Shown here: one piece after another, positions 16,811-23,485 of the stretch
How positions within the stretch are numbered: the first letter of the stretch is position 1
How the letters are laid out: each line of letters starts with the position of its first letter
Source of the DNA: Thermoplasmatota archaeon
GTDB lineage: Archaea > Thermoplasmatota > Thermoplasmata > Thermoplasmatales > Thermoplasmataceae
Reading direction: 5' to 3'
Assembly (NCBI GenBank): GCA_023489425.1
Contig: JAMDCG010000002.1
Location: 1-27,446 of the forward strand
DNA length: 27,446 nt
Notes under the pieces: generated by a model
The model's database searches: none
Seen by the model: the letters and a program-made list of their open reading frames with translations, nothing else
Told to the model about the DNA's origin: nothing
Program-made: the position numbers and the translations under genes

Positions 16811-17452
16811 ATGGAAGTCGTGAACTCATTCACACTTATCCCTGGAACCATGGCAAACTGTTATGACGTTTCTTACAATGGAAAACGGTTCCTCATTGAC
16901 GCTGGAACCAAGGGCTCAGGAAAAAAGATTGTGGAATATTATAATGCACTGAAGACAAAACCAGATATAGTACTCATAACCCATTATCATCCCGATCATA
17001 TTGGTGGGCTGTCACTGGTAAAAGAAACCTTTAATCCTGTTATATATGTGCCAGATGGTGAAATAGACGTTGTTAAGGGACAGAAGAAGATGACCCCTGC
17101 CAGTAGTTTAATGTCCAGATTTGTGGCAACTGTAATGAAATCAAAACCTGTAAAGGATGTAAGGCCTGTCTCGGAATTGAAATATGATGGAATAAAGGTT
17201 ATAAAATCAAACGGGCACACACCAGATAGCACATCATATCTTTTCACCAGTCTCAAGGCACTTTTTGTTGGTGATGCAGCAATGAAAAACGGTGAGACAG
17301 TAACCGTCAACAGGGGTTTTACTCTCGATTATAACAAAGCGTTATCATCCATTCAGACCCTGAGTGAAGAAAAGGAAGCCACAGTATTTCCGGGACACGG
17401 TAAGCCATTCAGATTTGATGGAGGAAATCATGAGGCTATTCGGGAGGAATAA
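16811..17452 (+). CDS. Metallo-beta-lactamase-fold hydrolase
   Basis: 213 residues. The complete metal-site set of the MBL superfamily is present: H58-x-H60-x-D62-H63 (THYHPDHIGG), H136 (NGHTPDST), D155 (VGDAA) and H196 (PGHGKP), consistent with a two-metal hydrolase of the glyoxalase II-like subgroup. It lacks extra domains, such as the beta-CASP domain of RNA nucleases or a flavodiiron domain. The substrate cannot be named; thioester or lactone hydrolysis is common for this size class. No signal peptide, so intracellular. Its last 23 bases overlap the start of the GNAT gene, whose SD lies within this ORF, so the two are translated from one message. Confidence 0.88.
   Translation: MEVVNSFTLIPGTMANCYDVSYNGKRFLIDAGTKGSGKKIVEYYNALKTKPDIVLITHYHPDHIGGLSLVKETFNPVIYVPDGEIDVVKGQKKMTPASSLMSRFVATVMKSKPVKDVRPVSELKYDGIKVIKSNGHTPDSTSYLFTSLKALFVGDAAMKNGETVTVNRGFTLDYNKALSSIQTLSEEKEATVFPGHGKPFRFDGGNHEAIREE
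17420..17424 (+). promoter_or_regulatory. Shine-Dalgarno site fixing the GNAT gene start
   Basis: GGAGG 5 bases before the ATG at 17430. It selects this start over the upstream GTG at 17364 (89-base overlap with the hydrolase) and over the internal ATG at 17499, which lies below a possible box A (17465-17474) and could give a shorter form. Confidence 0.7.
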
Positions 17453-17960
17453 TTCTAAAAAAGGGTTATTAAATACCAATACATATTCAAGCATAGAAAT
17501 GCAGAGAGAGGAACTACAGGAACATGTGGTCCGAAGAATAGAGCCATATGAGATTAAGAGAGCGATGGAGATTTCACAGAAATCTCTGTCGGAAAGGTAT
17601 TCCAGAGACCTTATGATGGAAATTTACCAGGGCTGGCCAGATGGGTTTATTGTATACTCAGTAAGGGACAGAATATTTGGTTTCCTCGCAGGAAAGAAGG
17701 TGACACAAAGTGAAGCAAGAATACTTATGCTTGCAACAGAAGAAAAATATCGAAGCCTGGGTATTGGTGGGGAAATCATTGAAAACTTTATTCAGACATG
17801 CCAGATTTACGGTTTTATAACTGTAAGGCTTGAAGTGAGGACAGACAATAGGAGGGGAATAGAATTTTACCAGAGACATGGGTTTATGGTTACCTCCATA
17901 TTGAGAAATTATTACAGTGATGGCTCAGATGCTTATGTAATGTGGAAGCAGCTAGTTTGA
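17430..17960 (+). CDS. rimI: GNAT-family N-acetyltransferase (RimI/Ard1-like)
   Basis: Acetyl-CoA-dependent transferase; archaeal Ard1/RimI proteins acetylate protein N-termini. 176 residues from the SD-supported ATG. The acetyl-CoA-binding motif A is clear: LATEEKYRSLGIGGEII (RSLGIG at 108-113), preceded by the strand RIFGFLAGKKV. Motif B is EVRTDNRRGIEFYQRHGF, and the C-terminal strand is DAYVMWKQLV. The first ~25 residues are basic and outside the core, so an alternative start at 17499 would leave a canonical 153-residue domain. Overlaps the hydrolase by 23 bases upstream and the convergent nucleotidyltransferase by 9 bases at the 3' end. Confidence 0.88.
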   Translation: MRLFGRNNSKKGLLNTNTYSSIEMQREELQEHVVRRIEPYEIKRAMEISQKSLSERYSRDLMMEIYQGWPDGFIVYSVRDRIFGFLAGKKVTQSEARILMLATEEKYRSLGIGGEIIENFIQTCQIYGFITVRLEVRTDNRRGIEFYQRHGFMVTSILRNYYSDGSDAYVMWKQLV

Positions 17961-18890
17961 GAACACTTCCAATCTTGTAGTCTGTTGGGCTTTTACTGTT
18001 ACTGGGTTTTCAATTTTTATTACGGTGCCATGGGTGTAAGACTCCTTCAGGCTGCCATTGATTATCCCACTTCCACTCAGTATTCTTAGCAGATTTCCAT
18101 CTTCTGGTGTTATGGTTGCAGAATAATCATCTTTCACAAGATATTCTGTTATACCCAATCTGTCATTTTCAAAGATATCCTTCTTGTATCCAAAGCTGGT
18201 ATCTTCCCTGCCCTTATATTCGGATCTTGCCTGTTCAAGCTCTTTCTCACTATCCACCCCGATCCACAAAGAATCCTCCTTGTATGCTCCAAGGAGTCTC
18301 CTCTTGGCTATTTCAGGAAATACAGTTATCTCAACATCCTTTCCATTGTATTCATTGAAAAAAATCTCCCTTATCGAACTCTTAATATAATAAAGACCAG
18401 AGTTTATGTAATGTTCCAGAACTGGTTTTTCCCTGAAAGAAGTAACCTGGTCTCCATTCATTTCCACTATGCCGTAAGGGCTTCTCATTCTTGTCACTAG
18501 CATTGTCATTCCAAAAGCGGATTCTTTTGAGAACTTTCTGAAGTGTTCGAAGTTAATATCTGTAATGGTATCACCATTCCTCAACATTACGTCTTCATCA
18601 CCAACAGTTTCAAGGAGATTCCTTATGGAATAAAGTGTACCCATAGGTTTCTCTTCCTTTAGATAATGGAATCTTATTCCATCGTGGACTTTCCCATATC
18701 TATCCTCTATTTTTTCACCAAGATGTCCTGATAGTACGTAAATATCTTCAATTCCAAGATATTTAAAATCCAGTATCTGTCTGTCCATTATGGTATAGTT
18801 TGGTTTTATTTCAACTAAAACTTTTGGAATCTCATCAGTAATCGGTTTCAATCTCTTGCCGTATCCTCCGGACAAAATTGCTCCTATCAT
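17952..18890 (-). CDS. Sugar-phosphate nucleotidyltransferase with C-terminal cupin-like domain
   Basis: 312 residues. Residues 1-225 form an NTP-transferase domain that makes NDP-sugars: ILSGGYGKRLKPITDEIPKVL (signature loop; Lys23), N105-GDT with D107 for metal, SFREKP, NSGLYYI, and W209-IGVDSEKEL with D213 for the second metal. Residues about 245-312 (LLRILSGSGIING...GTVIKIENPVTVKA) read like a small beta-barrel of the cupin class seen in phosphomannose isomerases, but the metal-binding His residues of an active cupin are not seen. The substrate (mannose-1-P, glucose-1-P or another) is undetermined. A likely role is surface glycan or glycoprotein synthesis. Box A-like AAATTATAAAATA lies about 35-45 bases upstream. 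Confidence 0.87.
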   Translation of the reverse strand: MIGAILSGGYGKRLKPITDEIPKVLVEIKPNYTIMDRQILDFKYLGIEDIYVLSGHLGEKIEDRYGKVHDGIRFHYLKEEKPMGTLYSIRNLLETVGDEDVMLRNGDTITDINFEHFRKFSKESAFGMTMLVTRMRSPYGIVEMNGDQVTSFREKPVLEHYINSGLYYIKSSIREIFFNEYNGKDVEITVFPEIAKRRLLGAYKEDSLWIGVDSEKELEQARSEYKGREDTSFGYKKDIFENDRLGITEYLVKDDYSATITPEDGNLLRILSGSGIINGSLKESYTHGTVIKIENPVTVKAQQTTRLEVFSN

Positions 18891-18986
18891 TCATTCACAC
18901 TTATTCCAAGTAGTAAAAGGAGATATTTTATAATTTGTCAACAAAACGACGCTTCACTGGCTATATTTAAAAAATATTGAAATTAT

Positions 18987-20168
18987 TTACATAATCTTCA
19001 AGGCTTTCGCTCCGTTCTCAAAAGCCTCTAGCGTTCTCTTCAGGTCATCTTTGGAATGTACAGCCGAAGGCATGACACGTATCCTGGCAACTCCCTTTGC
19101 GACCGTGGGAAAAACAATTGGTGAGGCAAAAACTCCCTCATTTTTATATAGATAATTGCTGAGTTCAAGAGTCTTTTTCTCATCTCCTATGACAACAGGA
19201 GTAATCGGTGTCTTTGTGGAGGTGAGTCTGAAACCCGCATCTCTAAATCCTTTCTGAAGGAAGTTTGCGTTTTCCCACAGTTTCTTGACCAGTGAATCAT
19301 CTCTTTCCATTATTTCTATGGACTTCAAAACTCCTGCAGTATCTCCTGGATTCAACGCACTGCTGAATAGAAATGGTCTTGCCCTCTGTTTAAGCAGATC
19401 TATTAATTTCTGACTTCCTGCGACAAAGCCCCCCATAGAACCCAGAGCCTTGGAAAAAGTACCCATTTCAATTTCTACCTTACCCTGAAGACCGAAGTGA
19501 TCAACTATTCCTCTTCCATTCTTTCCAAGTACACCTTCACCGTGGGCATCATCAACATAGAACATTGTATCATACTTATCCTTTAATTCCTGTATCTCCT
19601 TCACAGGTGCTATATCCCCATCCATGCTGAAGACACCATCTGTGACTATTAGTGATCTTTTTCCCTCCTTTCTATGTTCTTTAAGGTTTTTTTCAAGATT
19701 TTCAACTGACATGTGATCGTACACATATCTCTTTGCCGAACTCAACCTCATGCCATCAATTATACTTGCATGATTTAATTCTTCACTGAAAATCACATCC
19801 TCCTTGCCCACAAGAACAGGTATTGTTCCAAGATTTGCAAGCAACCCTCCCTGATATACGAGCGCTGATTCCATGTGCTTGAAGGATGCTACTTTTTCCT
19901 CTAATTTCATGTGTATTTCCATAGTCCCGGCTATGGATCTTACAGCTCCTGCTCCTATCCCATATTCATCAATAGCTTCAACAACTGCTTTCTTTACCTC
20001 TGGATTATTTGCGAGTCCAAGATAATTATTGGAACACATATTGAGAACTTCCTTTCCCTCAATCTTCACGTGAGCTCCCTGAGAAGTTTCAAGAATTCTT
20101 ATAGGCACATATCTGCCCTCATTTTTCAAATTTTCCAGTTCCTGGTCAACCCATTCTAAACTTGTCAT
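18987..20168 (-). CDS. kbl: Glycine C-acetyltransferase / 2-amino-3-ketobutyrate CoA ligase-type PLP enzyme
   Basis: Alpha-oxoamine synthase family (fold type I PLP enzymes). 393 residues, normal for Kbl. The PLP lysine is K240 in GTFSKALGSMGGFVAG. Other signatures are MCSNNYLGLANNPEV, GIGAGAVRSIAGT, NHASIIDGMR, YVDDAHGEGVLGKNGRG (D206, H209), FLFSSALNPG and a C-terminal RIRVMPSAVHSKDDL. Kbl converts 2-amino-3-oxobutyrate plus CoA to glycine plus acetyl-CoA, downstream of threonine dehydrogenase. The BioF function (8-amino-7-oxononanoate synthase) is the main alternative; no biotin or threonine genes are adjacent to decide. Start is ATG with no SD. Confidence 0.87.
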   Translation of the reverse strand: MTSLEWVDQELENLKNEGRYVPIRILETSQGAHVKIEGKEVLNMCSNNYLGLANNPEVKKAVVEAIDEYGIGAGAVRSIAGTMEIHMKLEEKVASFKHMESALVYQGGLLANLGTIPVLVGKEDVIFSEELNHASIIDGMRLSSAKRYVYDHMSVENLEKNLKEHRKEGKRSLIVTDGVFSMDGDIAPVKEIQELKDKYDTMFYVDDAHGEGVLGKNGRGIVDHFGLQGKVEIEMGTFSKALGSMGGFVAGSQKLIDLLKQRARPFLFSSALNPGDTAGVLKSIEIMERDDSLVKKLWENANFLQKGFRDAGFRLTSTKTPITPVVIGDEKKTLELSNYLYKNEGVFASPIVFPTVAKGVARIRVMPSAVHSKDDLKRTLEAFENGAKALKIM

Positions 20169-20208
20169 GATTAAGAATGGCGTACTTAAAGAAAAAATTA
20201 ACTATGTA

Positions 20209-20937
20209 TTAAAAAGGTACCAGTGTAAAATATAACCTCTTATTCTTTTTTCCCTTGTTCTCTATCTTCTGCAATTTTATCTGGCCAAGCTCTCTGGTAT
20301 TCGAAACGTGTGTTCCCCCATCAGCCTGTTCATCTATCCCGACTATCTCAATGATCCTTACAATAGAAAGGTTCTTTATAAGTTCTCTACCTGGTGCTGT
20401 TCTTGAAATATTTGGTATTTTCACTGCTTCTTCCCCTGATATATATTTTACCCTGATATCGTGATTTTCCATTATGGCTCCATTAACTCTGTTTATTATT
20501 TCCTGGGCCATATCCTGAGAAAAATCCTCAATGGAAAAGTCCACTCTCGCCCTATCCTCATATATCTGACTACCGGTGATCAGACCTTCATAATCAGGCA
20601 TTTTATTTACAATTCCATCTATGAGATGAATAGAGGTATGAAACTTCATGTAACTGTATCTTTTATCCCAGTCTATGGTTCCATGAAAGTGATCTCCTTC
20701 CTTTAAATCATCAAAAGGACCGTCGATAAGAAGAAGTACCTCTTCTCCCTCTTTTACGGTGTTACCAACCCTGTACTCTTTTCCATTTACAGTAAGAATT
20801 CCTGAATCTCCTGGCTGCCCTCCTCCTGAAGGATAGAAAACTGTTCGATCAGGAATAATCCCTTTATCATTAATCCTGTTAATTCTGCCATCACATTCCT
20901 TCAAATATGAATCGTTGAAATATAATTTCTCCGTCAT
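20209..20937 (-). CDS. alaX: Alanyl-tRNA editing protein AlaX
   Basis: Trans-editing hydrolase that removes Ser (or Gly) from mischarged tRNA-Ala. 242 residues, the AlaX-M size class: a beta-barrel N-terminal domain with FYPSGGGQPGDSG (35-46) followed by the editing domain. The zinc site is H100-TSI-H104 and the C-terminal D206-GGT-H210. In AlaRS and well-studied AlaX the third ligand is Cys (C-x3-H); here Asp replaces it. No aminoacylation domain is attached. Starts with ATG about 25 bases below box A; no SD. It lies 40 bases upstream of kbl on the same strand. Confidence 0.92.
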   Translation of the reverse strand: MTEKLYFNDSYLKECDGRINRINDKGIIPDRTVFYPSGGGQPGDSGILTVNGKEYRVGNTVKEGEEVLLLIDGPFDDLKEGDHFHGTIDWDKRYSYMKFHTSIHLIDGIVNKMPDYEGLITGSQIYEDRARVDFSIEDFSQDMAQEIINRVNGAIMENHDIRVKYISGEEAVKIPNISRTAPGRELIKNLSIVRIIEIVGIDEQADGGTHVSNTRELGQIKLQKIENKGKKNKRLYFTLVPF

Positions 20938-20957
20938 TATTTTTCTATTCTAACATT

Positions 20958-20966
20958 GTATATATC
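20958..20966 (-). promoter_or_regulatory. Box A of alaX (possibly shared with the divergent membrane-protein gene)
   Basis: GTATATATC on the plus strand (GATATATAC on the minus) is centred about 25 bases before the alaX ATG, giving a leaderless alaX message. Being near-symmetrical, it could also drive the plus strand toward 20990. Confidence 0.45.
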
Positions 20967-21084
20967 TCTATGCAATCGTGTCAGTTATATCAACTCCTAC
21001 TGTTATCTCATTTCCAAAAAATTAAGAGTATTGAAGATATGCGCAACAACGAGAAGTTTCTGGGATAAGTCATTTGAATACATA

Positions 21085-21600
21085 ATGGGCATTTTTGCGT
21101 TCATTGCTCCACTCATTTCAACCTACATAATAGTGAGGCTACTTTCAAGAAAAAACACTGCATGGTTATTTGTAATAATTAATGTCATAGTTATTTCCAT
21201 TATCCCCTTCATTTTTGGATTGTTTTTCAGACTTTCATCAATTCTGGATATAGCAATACTGATGATTATTTACTCTCTCATATTCGTTCCAGTGACAACA
21301 TCTATATTAAGATCAAGAAGAAAGAGGTTAAATTTCCAGGGAAAATGGAATATTATAACAGCATTTAGAAAACACTGGGTAATTTACGCAGCTTCAATGG
21401 TTTTTTATACATTCAGCCTAGTATTCATATGGTCCTTTGCCTTTGATGTTCCATCGTCCTTAAGCAACCTTATTTTCTATGTTTTCACTGGGTTTCTCAC
21501 ATTTTATTATCTTATACTTGGATTTGGCATAGCCAGAGTGGGCATGGAAGAAAAGAGGAAAAGAAAGAGGGAGATGGAGCAGAACAGAGAAATTCAATAA
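21085..21600 (+). CDS. Five-TM membrane protein of unknown function
   Basis: 171 residues from the first ATG in frame. The frame stays open back to 20956, but only TTG codons are available there and the added stretch is Cys/Ser/Tyr-rich, unlike a conserved domain. Five hydrophobic segments are visible: MGIFAFIAPLISTYIIVRLL, WLFVIINVIVISIIPFIFGL, ILDIAILMIIYSLIFVPV, WVIYAASMVFYTFSLVFIW and LIFYVFTGFLTFYYLILG. Basic loops follow segments 1 and 3, and the C-terminus is a highly charged Glu/Lys/Arg tail. I recognise no family. It precedes htpX by 59 bases on the same strand and could share its message, possibly as a partner in membrane protein quality control; that link is inference. The start is uncertain (TTG at 21031 is an alternative). 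Confidence 0.7.
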   Translation: MGIFAFIAPLISTYIIVRLLSRKNTAWLFVIINVIVISIIPFIFGLFFRLSSILDIAILMIIYSLIFVPVTTSILRSRRKRLNFQGKWNIITAFRKHWVIYAASMVFYTFSLVFIWSFAFDVPSSLSNLIFYVFTGFLTFYYLILGFGIARVGMEEKRKRKREMEQNREIQ

Positions 21601-21659
21601 TTGTATACTTTTAAAATTTTTACCACAAATATTCTTAAGCTGATTTTTAATATCAGAGT

Positions 21660-22604
21660 ATGGATAGCACTGGTATTAGAATACGATTGGCAACAATACT
21701 GGCAGGAATAGGTATAGCAGTTATTGCTGGTCTTATAATTTCAGTGGTGGCAAATTATTTCTTTAACCTATCGTATTCTTTTTCATTTCTTGGAATAATA
21801 CTTGTGATTGTGCTCATAATGGACATTGCTCAATATCTTCTTTCTCCATATATTATAGGAAGAATGTATCATCTGAGAAAGGTAAATCCACAGGATCCAT
21901 CAACCGCATGGCTGTATGCTTCCTTACAGCAGGTATGCAGCTATAATAACCAGAGGGTTCCGGAACTTTTCATTGCCGAAACTCCAGTAGCAAATGCATT
22001 TGCATACGGTTCCCTTCTTTCAGGAAGAAGAATGGCAGTGACAAGAGGTCTCCTTAACATTCTCAATAGAGATGAGGTTGAAGCTGTAATGGGTCACGAA
22101 ATTGGGCATCTTAAGCATCATGATGTTGCGCTCTTACTGGCAATAGGTTTGATACCAACCATAATCTTCTACTTTGGATATTCCATGTTATTTGGAGGAG
22201 GAAGAAAGGGTGGTAACGGTTCAATATTCATAATAGCACTGGTAATGATGGGTGTGAGTTTTGTATTCAATATCATGATCCTTGGGGTTAACAGGATGAG
22301 GGAGTCATATGCCGATGTAAATTCAGCCCAAACAATACCCGGTGGAGCCGAAAACCTACAGACTGCTCTCGCTAAAATTGTAGCCTCAACACCCCAGAAA
22401 AAGCATCTTAGAAAAAGTGCAGGAAGTTCAACAAGCAGTATGCTGATGTTTTCAGGGCTTGATCAGGGAGAAATGAAAGATCACAGGAGACTTTTAGAGG
22501 AATGGAAGCATATGAAAATATCACTTTCGCAGTCAATTTTTAGTGATCATCCTCATCCTGCAAAGAGGATACAAATGCTTGAAAAACTAAAGAAAGTTCA
22601 ATAG
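21660..22604 (+). CDS. htpX: HtpX-type membrane zinc metalloprotease
   Basis: Membrane-bound M48 peptidase for turnover of misfolded membrane proteins. 314 residues. Two N-terminal TM segments (about 10-33 and 41-63), then the catalytic domain with H146-EIG-H150 (VMGHEIGHLKHHD) and the third zinc ligand E215 in RMRESYADVNSA. Two further hydrophobic stretches (158-178, 188-209) flank the site, as in HtpX. The substrate-strand motif AETPVANAFAYG and the C-terminal SDHPHPAKRIQML are also family hallmarks. No SD precedes the ATG. The upstream five-TM gene is close enough for co-transcription. Confidence 0.94.
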   Translation: MDSTGIRIRLATILAGIGIAVIAGLIISVVANYFFNLSYSFSFLGIILVIVLIMDIAQYLLSPYIIGRMYHLRKVNPQDPSTAWLYASLQQVCSYNNQRVPELFIAETPVANAFAYGSLLSGRRMAVTRGLLNILNRDEVEAVMGHEIGHLKHHDVALLLAIGLIPTIIFYFGYSMLFGGGRKGGNGSIFIIALVMMGVSFVFNIMILGVNRMRESYADVNSAQTIPGGAENLQTALAKIVASTPQKKHLRKSAGSSTSSMLMFSGLDQGEMKDHRRLLEEWKHMKISLSQSIFSDHPHPAKRIQMLEKLKKVQ

Positions 22605-22677
22605 TTAAATATAACAAAAAAGGTCTATAAGAGAGGGTTTTGTGATCTTACCAATTAGGAGAATAATTTCAATGCTA

Positions 22678-23289
22678 TTACTCCGGATTCCCTTTCATTC
22701 TGGGAGGTATCCTTCTTAGTATAAATGCACCAATGAGGATCAGAACTGTTAGCGCAAGACCTCCATAAACACCACCTATATATTTCGTGTTAAGAAAAAT
22801 AAACACTAGAATTGCTGCCACAATCATTACATTAGAAATAACGTCGTTTCTTCTGGAAAATGGACTGGGCATTTTTGGAATGCTTTTCTCAAAATAACCT
22901 GTTAGTGCGAGATATATCATCGCCAGAAGAGTGTATTTACTGTCGTTTATTTCTGCTACAACATCATTATCTTCTCTCCTGATTGTAAGAACACTGACAT
23001 TAGAATCACGTATGACTGTTTCAGAATTTTTCTTTGAAACAATTGAACCAAGTTCATTCAATTTGACGAAATATTCTTCATTTCCAATAACAACGTTAAG
23101 GTTTCTTTTTATAATTCCTGCTCTCCCATTTGAATCGTAAATTACAAGTCCGGCAGTGTTTCTTTTTATTATTGCATTGAAGTTACCTGAAATATTTATT
23201 GACAGATTTCCGGCAAATCCTGACCTGGTGATCGATGCAAATTCTCCCGTGCCAGAATCTACCTTGCCACTTGCATAGGTGAATTTCAT
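22678..23289 (-). CDS. Two-TM protein with beta-rich N-terminal domain, unknown function
   Basis: 203 residues from the ATG at 23287-23289; an in-frame TTG at 23307 would add six. Residues 1-120 form a series of short beta-strands with repeating hydrophobic-glycine-lysine units (NFNAIIKRNTAGLVIYDSNG, RAGIIKRNLNVVIGNEEYF, LGSIVSKKNSETVIRDSN). The look is of a strand-repeat barrel, like tubby/LURP-one or scramblase-type folds, but this is only an impression. The C-terminus has two TM segments, VIVAAILVFIFLNTKYIGG-like at about 155-175 and GGLALTVLILIGAFIL at about 178-194, then a short basic tail, so the N-terminal domain is probably anchored on one face of the membrane. Convergent with htpX; divergent from the car operon. 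Confidence 0.68.
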   Translation of the reverse strand: MKFTYASGKVDSGTGEFASITRSGFAGNLSINISGNFNAIIKRNTAGLVIYDSNGRAGIIKRNLNVVIGNEEYFVKLNELGSIVSKKNSETVIRDSNVSVLTIRREDNDVVAEINDSKYTLLAMIYLALTGYFEKSIPKMPSPFSRRNDVISNVMIVAAILVFIFLNTKYIGGVYGGLALTVLILIGAFILRRIPPRMKGNPE

Positions 23290-23363
23290 CGGTTGCAATC
23301 GTAACAATCAATTATTATCTTTTCCCTGTTTGATTAACGATACCTGATCCAGTCGTGCCAATA

Positions 23364-23371
23364 TTTTTATA
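23364..23371 (+). promoter_or_regulatory. Box A of the leader ORF-carAB operon
   Basis: TTTTTATA predicts an RNA start about 25 bases on, near 23394-23398, a few bases before the leader-ORF ATG at 23402 and about 85 bases before carA. This is the only strong box A between the divergent two-TM gene and carA. Confidence 0.55.
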
Positions 23372-23401
23372 CGAAAGAATAATCAGTCTTTTTAGGGTCT
23401 A

Positions 23402-23485
23402 ATGAAACAGAGAAACTACAACAAATTTTGCAGGGATTTCTCTGGATATGTCCGCGTCATGAATAAAGGAGGTTGCCTGAAGTGA
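23402..23485 (+). CDS. Candidate 27-residue leader peptide upstream of carA
   Basis: ATG at 23402 opens a 27-codon frame ending in TGA at 23483-23485, which overlaps the carA start in GTGA. The product is basic: Lys or Arg at 2, 4, 8, 11, 18, 22 and 27, with three Arg; it has two Cys and no hydrophobic signal. It is bounded upstream by an in-frame TAG. Box A places the transcript start just before its ATG, and the carA SD lies inside its last codons, so ribosomes ending here could restart on carA. A regulatory leader (arginine or nucleotide sensing) or a true small protein are both possible. I know no named family for it, and short ORFs arise by chance. Confidence 0.45.
   Translation: MKQRNYNKFCRDFSGYVRVMNKGGCLK
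23468..23473 (+). promoter_or_regulatory. Shine-Dalgarno site fixing the carA start
   Basis: GGAGGT, a perfect match to the archaeal anti-SD, 8 bases before GTG at 23482. It rules out the in-frame TTG at 23473, which overlaps the SD itself. Confidence 0.8.

Noticed and set aside
17364..17429. Upstream GTG extension of the GNAT gene
   Set aside because: It would overlap the hydrolase by 89 bases and has no SD, whereas ATG at 17430 has GGAGG at ideal spacing.
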